The position numbers and the translations under genes are program-made. DNA of 37,582 nt from the NCBI GenBank assembly GCA_937921995.1, contig CAKZVF010000243.1, positions 1 through 37,582 of the forward strand, in the 5' to 3' direction. The notes under the pieces are model-generated. The model searched no databases. It saw only the letters and a list, made by a program, of their open reading frames with translations, and was not told where the DNA came from. How positions within the stretch are numbered: position 1 is the first letter of the stretch; the number at the start of each line of letters is the position of its first letter. Shown piece by piece: positions 36,659 through 37,582 of this stretch. The stretch is from an uncultured Pirellulaceae bacterium (GTDB taxonomy: Bacteria; Planctomycetota; Planctomycetia; Pirellulales; Pirellulaceae).

Positions 36659-37582
36659 CATTACAACCGGCCAAGACGCTTTCTTGGATATTGTTGCAAA
36701 TTTGGTCGGCATTCTCATCATTTTGGTTGTCTTGGTGGGAGCTCACGCGCGGTCAAAGGCCACGAATCCACCCGAGCCCGAAGTCGATTTGACCCACCAG
36801 ATATCCGACGCTGATCTTGCTGCTAATCAGGCCGCGTCGCGGATGGACGTGTTGGTCAAGGACAACGAAGAGATTGAGGTGCTGATCGACCAAGAGAACG
36901 CCGTCGCGCGGCAACTGACTGAAGTGCGTCACCGACGATTAGTGGCCATCGAAGAGCTCAAGCAGCAATTGACTGATAAGCAATCCGAATTAGACGCGCG
37001 GGATCAAGCGATGCTCCAACAGCAATCCGAAAAGATTGGGCTTGAACGTCAGTTGCAGCAATTGACCGACACGATGGCTGCGGTGTCGAGTCTCAAAACC
37101 AACACGACTGATGCGAAAACGATTGATCACTATCCCAATCCGATCGCCAGTACTGTATTCTCGCAGGAGGTGCACTTTCGGTTGACCGGCGGCAAACTTG
37201 TCTACGTGCCGATGGACGAATTGGTCAACAAGATGAAGCAAGACTGGCAGTTGATCGCCGAAAACAGAACGGAATTCAGTACGGCGCGCGATACGATCGG
37301 CCCGATCGGAAACTTTCGTTTACAGTATGAATTAGAAACGTCAGCCAGCGCTGGCACCCGTCGTCAGATTCGTTTCAAGCGATTCGCGCTGTTTCCTGTG
37401 GTCGAAACCGCGGGTGAACCGACCGAGGTAGCGTTGGCCAACCCGAATTCGCATTGGAACGCCGTGTTGAGGAAGTTCAATCCGGCGCAAACGACCGTGT
37501 CGATCTGGGTCTACCCAGACAGTTTCCGAGATCACGCGCTGATCAAGAAATGGCTGTACGAAAACAAATTCAAAATGGCCAG
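36648..37582 (+). CDS. TolR/ExbD-like membrane protein with coiled coil, 3' partial
   Basis: The frame is open from the ATG at 36648 to the window end (311 complete codons and two bases, no stop), so the gene continues beyond it. It overlaps the previous gene by 11 bases. One membrane segment (about 11-31: AFLDIVANLVGILIILVVL) carries Asp14 in F-L-D-I, matching the proton-carrying Asp of TolR/ExbD (P-L-L-D-V). A coiled coil follows (about 45-140), then a beta-rich region with FRLTGGKLVYVPMDEL and SIWVYPDSF. It shares general layout with its upstream neighbour, so the two look like distant paralogues, this one keeping the ion-binding residue. It is the most likely active partner of the channel protein. 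Confidence 0.72.
   Translation, partial: MKGNITTGQDAFLDIVANLVGILIILVVLVGAHARSKATNPPEPEVDLTHQISDADLAANQAASRMDVLVKDNEEIEVLIDQENAVARQLTEVRHRRLVAIEELKQQLTDKQSELDARDQAMLQQQSEKIGLERQLQQLTDTMAAVSSLKTNTTDAKTIDHYPNPIASTVFSQEVHFRLTGGKLVYVPMDELVNKMKQDWQLIAENRTEFSTARDTIGPIGNFRLQYELETSASAGTRRQIRFKRFALFPVVETAGEPTEVALANPNSHWNAVLRKFNPAQTTVSIWVYPDSFRDHALIKKWLYENKFKMA

Noticed and set aside
1..37582. Variant genetic code with TGA as Trp or Gly
   Set aside because: Several well-defined genes end properly at TGA with the expected length (gatA, comEC, ABC ATPase).
33045..37582. Zorya-type anti-phage system
   Set aside because: A channel protein with a long tail recalls ZorA, but the partners lack an OmpA-like domain, and no ZorC, helicase or nuclease gene is in view.

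Overview
The window looks like a chromosomal segment from a planctomycete of the Pirellulaceae type (Rhodopirellula/Blastopirellula-like). The call rests on gene content: a two-domain DUF1080 protein, two PEP-CTERM proteins, a dockerin-bearing secreted protein, an FG-GAP/ASPIC-UnbV protein, a formylglycine sulfatase, a planctomycete-style cytochrome c, small isolated operons on alternating strands, weak Shine-Dalgarno sites and several intergenic palindromes. No phage, IS element, CRISPR array, rRNA or tRNA was seen.

Layout: 1-4.3 kb holds the 3' end of a DUF1080 protein, a PEP-CTERM SGNH-hydrolase protein and a small PEP-CTERM protein. 4.4-6.2 kb holds gatC-gatA (amidotransferase), followed by a 66-aa orphan. 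6.9-9.9 kb is one long FG-GAP/ASPIC-UnbV/thioredoxin gene interrupted by an in-frame TGA. 10.2-11.6 kb is a duplicated-domain dockerin protein. 12.1-14.6 kb is comEC, 15.2-17.3 kb a sulfatase and 17.6-18.9 kb a UvrC-like GIY-YIG nuclease. 19.1-21.7 kb holds a thioredoxin-fold gene with an in-frame TGA in its redox motif, followed 9 bp later by a membrane cytochrome c. 21.8-26.1 kb holds a GNAT gene divergent from a GntR(YtrA)-ABC ATPase-permease operon. 26.2-27.3 kb is a TlpA-like thioredoxin. 27.9-30.0 kb holds a DUF952 protein and an LRR lipoprotein. 30.1-32.6 kb is an eboC-eboF pair. 32.8 kb to the end is a translationally coupled three-gene module with a TolQ/MotA-like channel and two TolR/MotB-like coiled-coil partners, the last running off the window.

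The main result is that two separate genes contain a single in-frame TGA at a place where selenocysteine is plausible. In the thioredoxin-fold protein (19070-20215) the TGA replaces the first Cys of a CPPC motif, giving U-P-P-C behind a signal peptide and with a cis-Pro loop downstream. In the FG-GAP/ASPIC-UnbV protein (9908-6867) the TGA joins two long ORFs in the same frame. Both TGAs are followed by a hairpin resembling a bacterial SECIS; the second has a GGUC apical loop at almost the same distance as the loop I recall for E. coli fdhF. TGA is an ordinary stop elsewhere in the window (gatA, comEC, the ABC ATPase), so a changed genetic code does not explain it. Conventional gene callers would split both genes.

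Secondary points are a reduced ebo cluster, a proton-channel module in which one partner lacks the usual transmembrane Asp, five palindromic intergenic elements, and a decayed AraC-type helix-turn-helix fragment.
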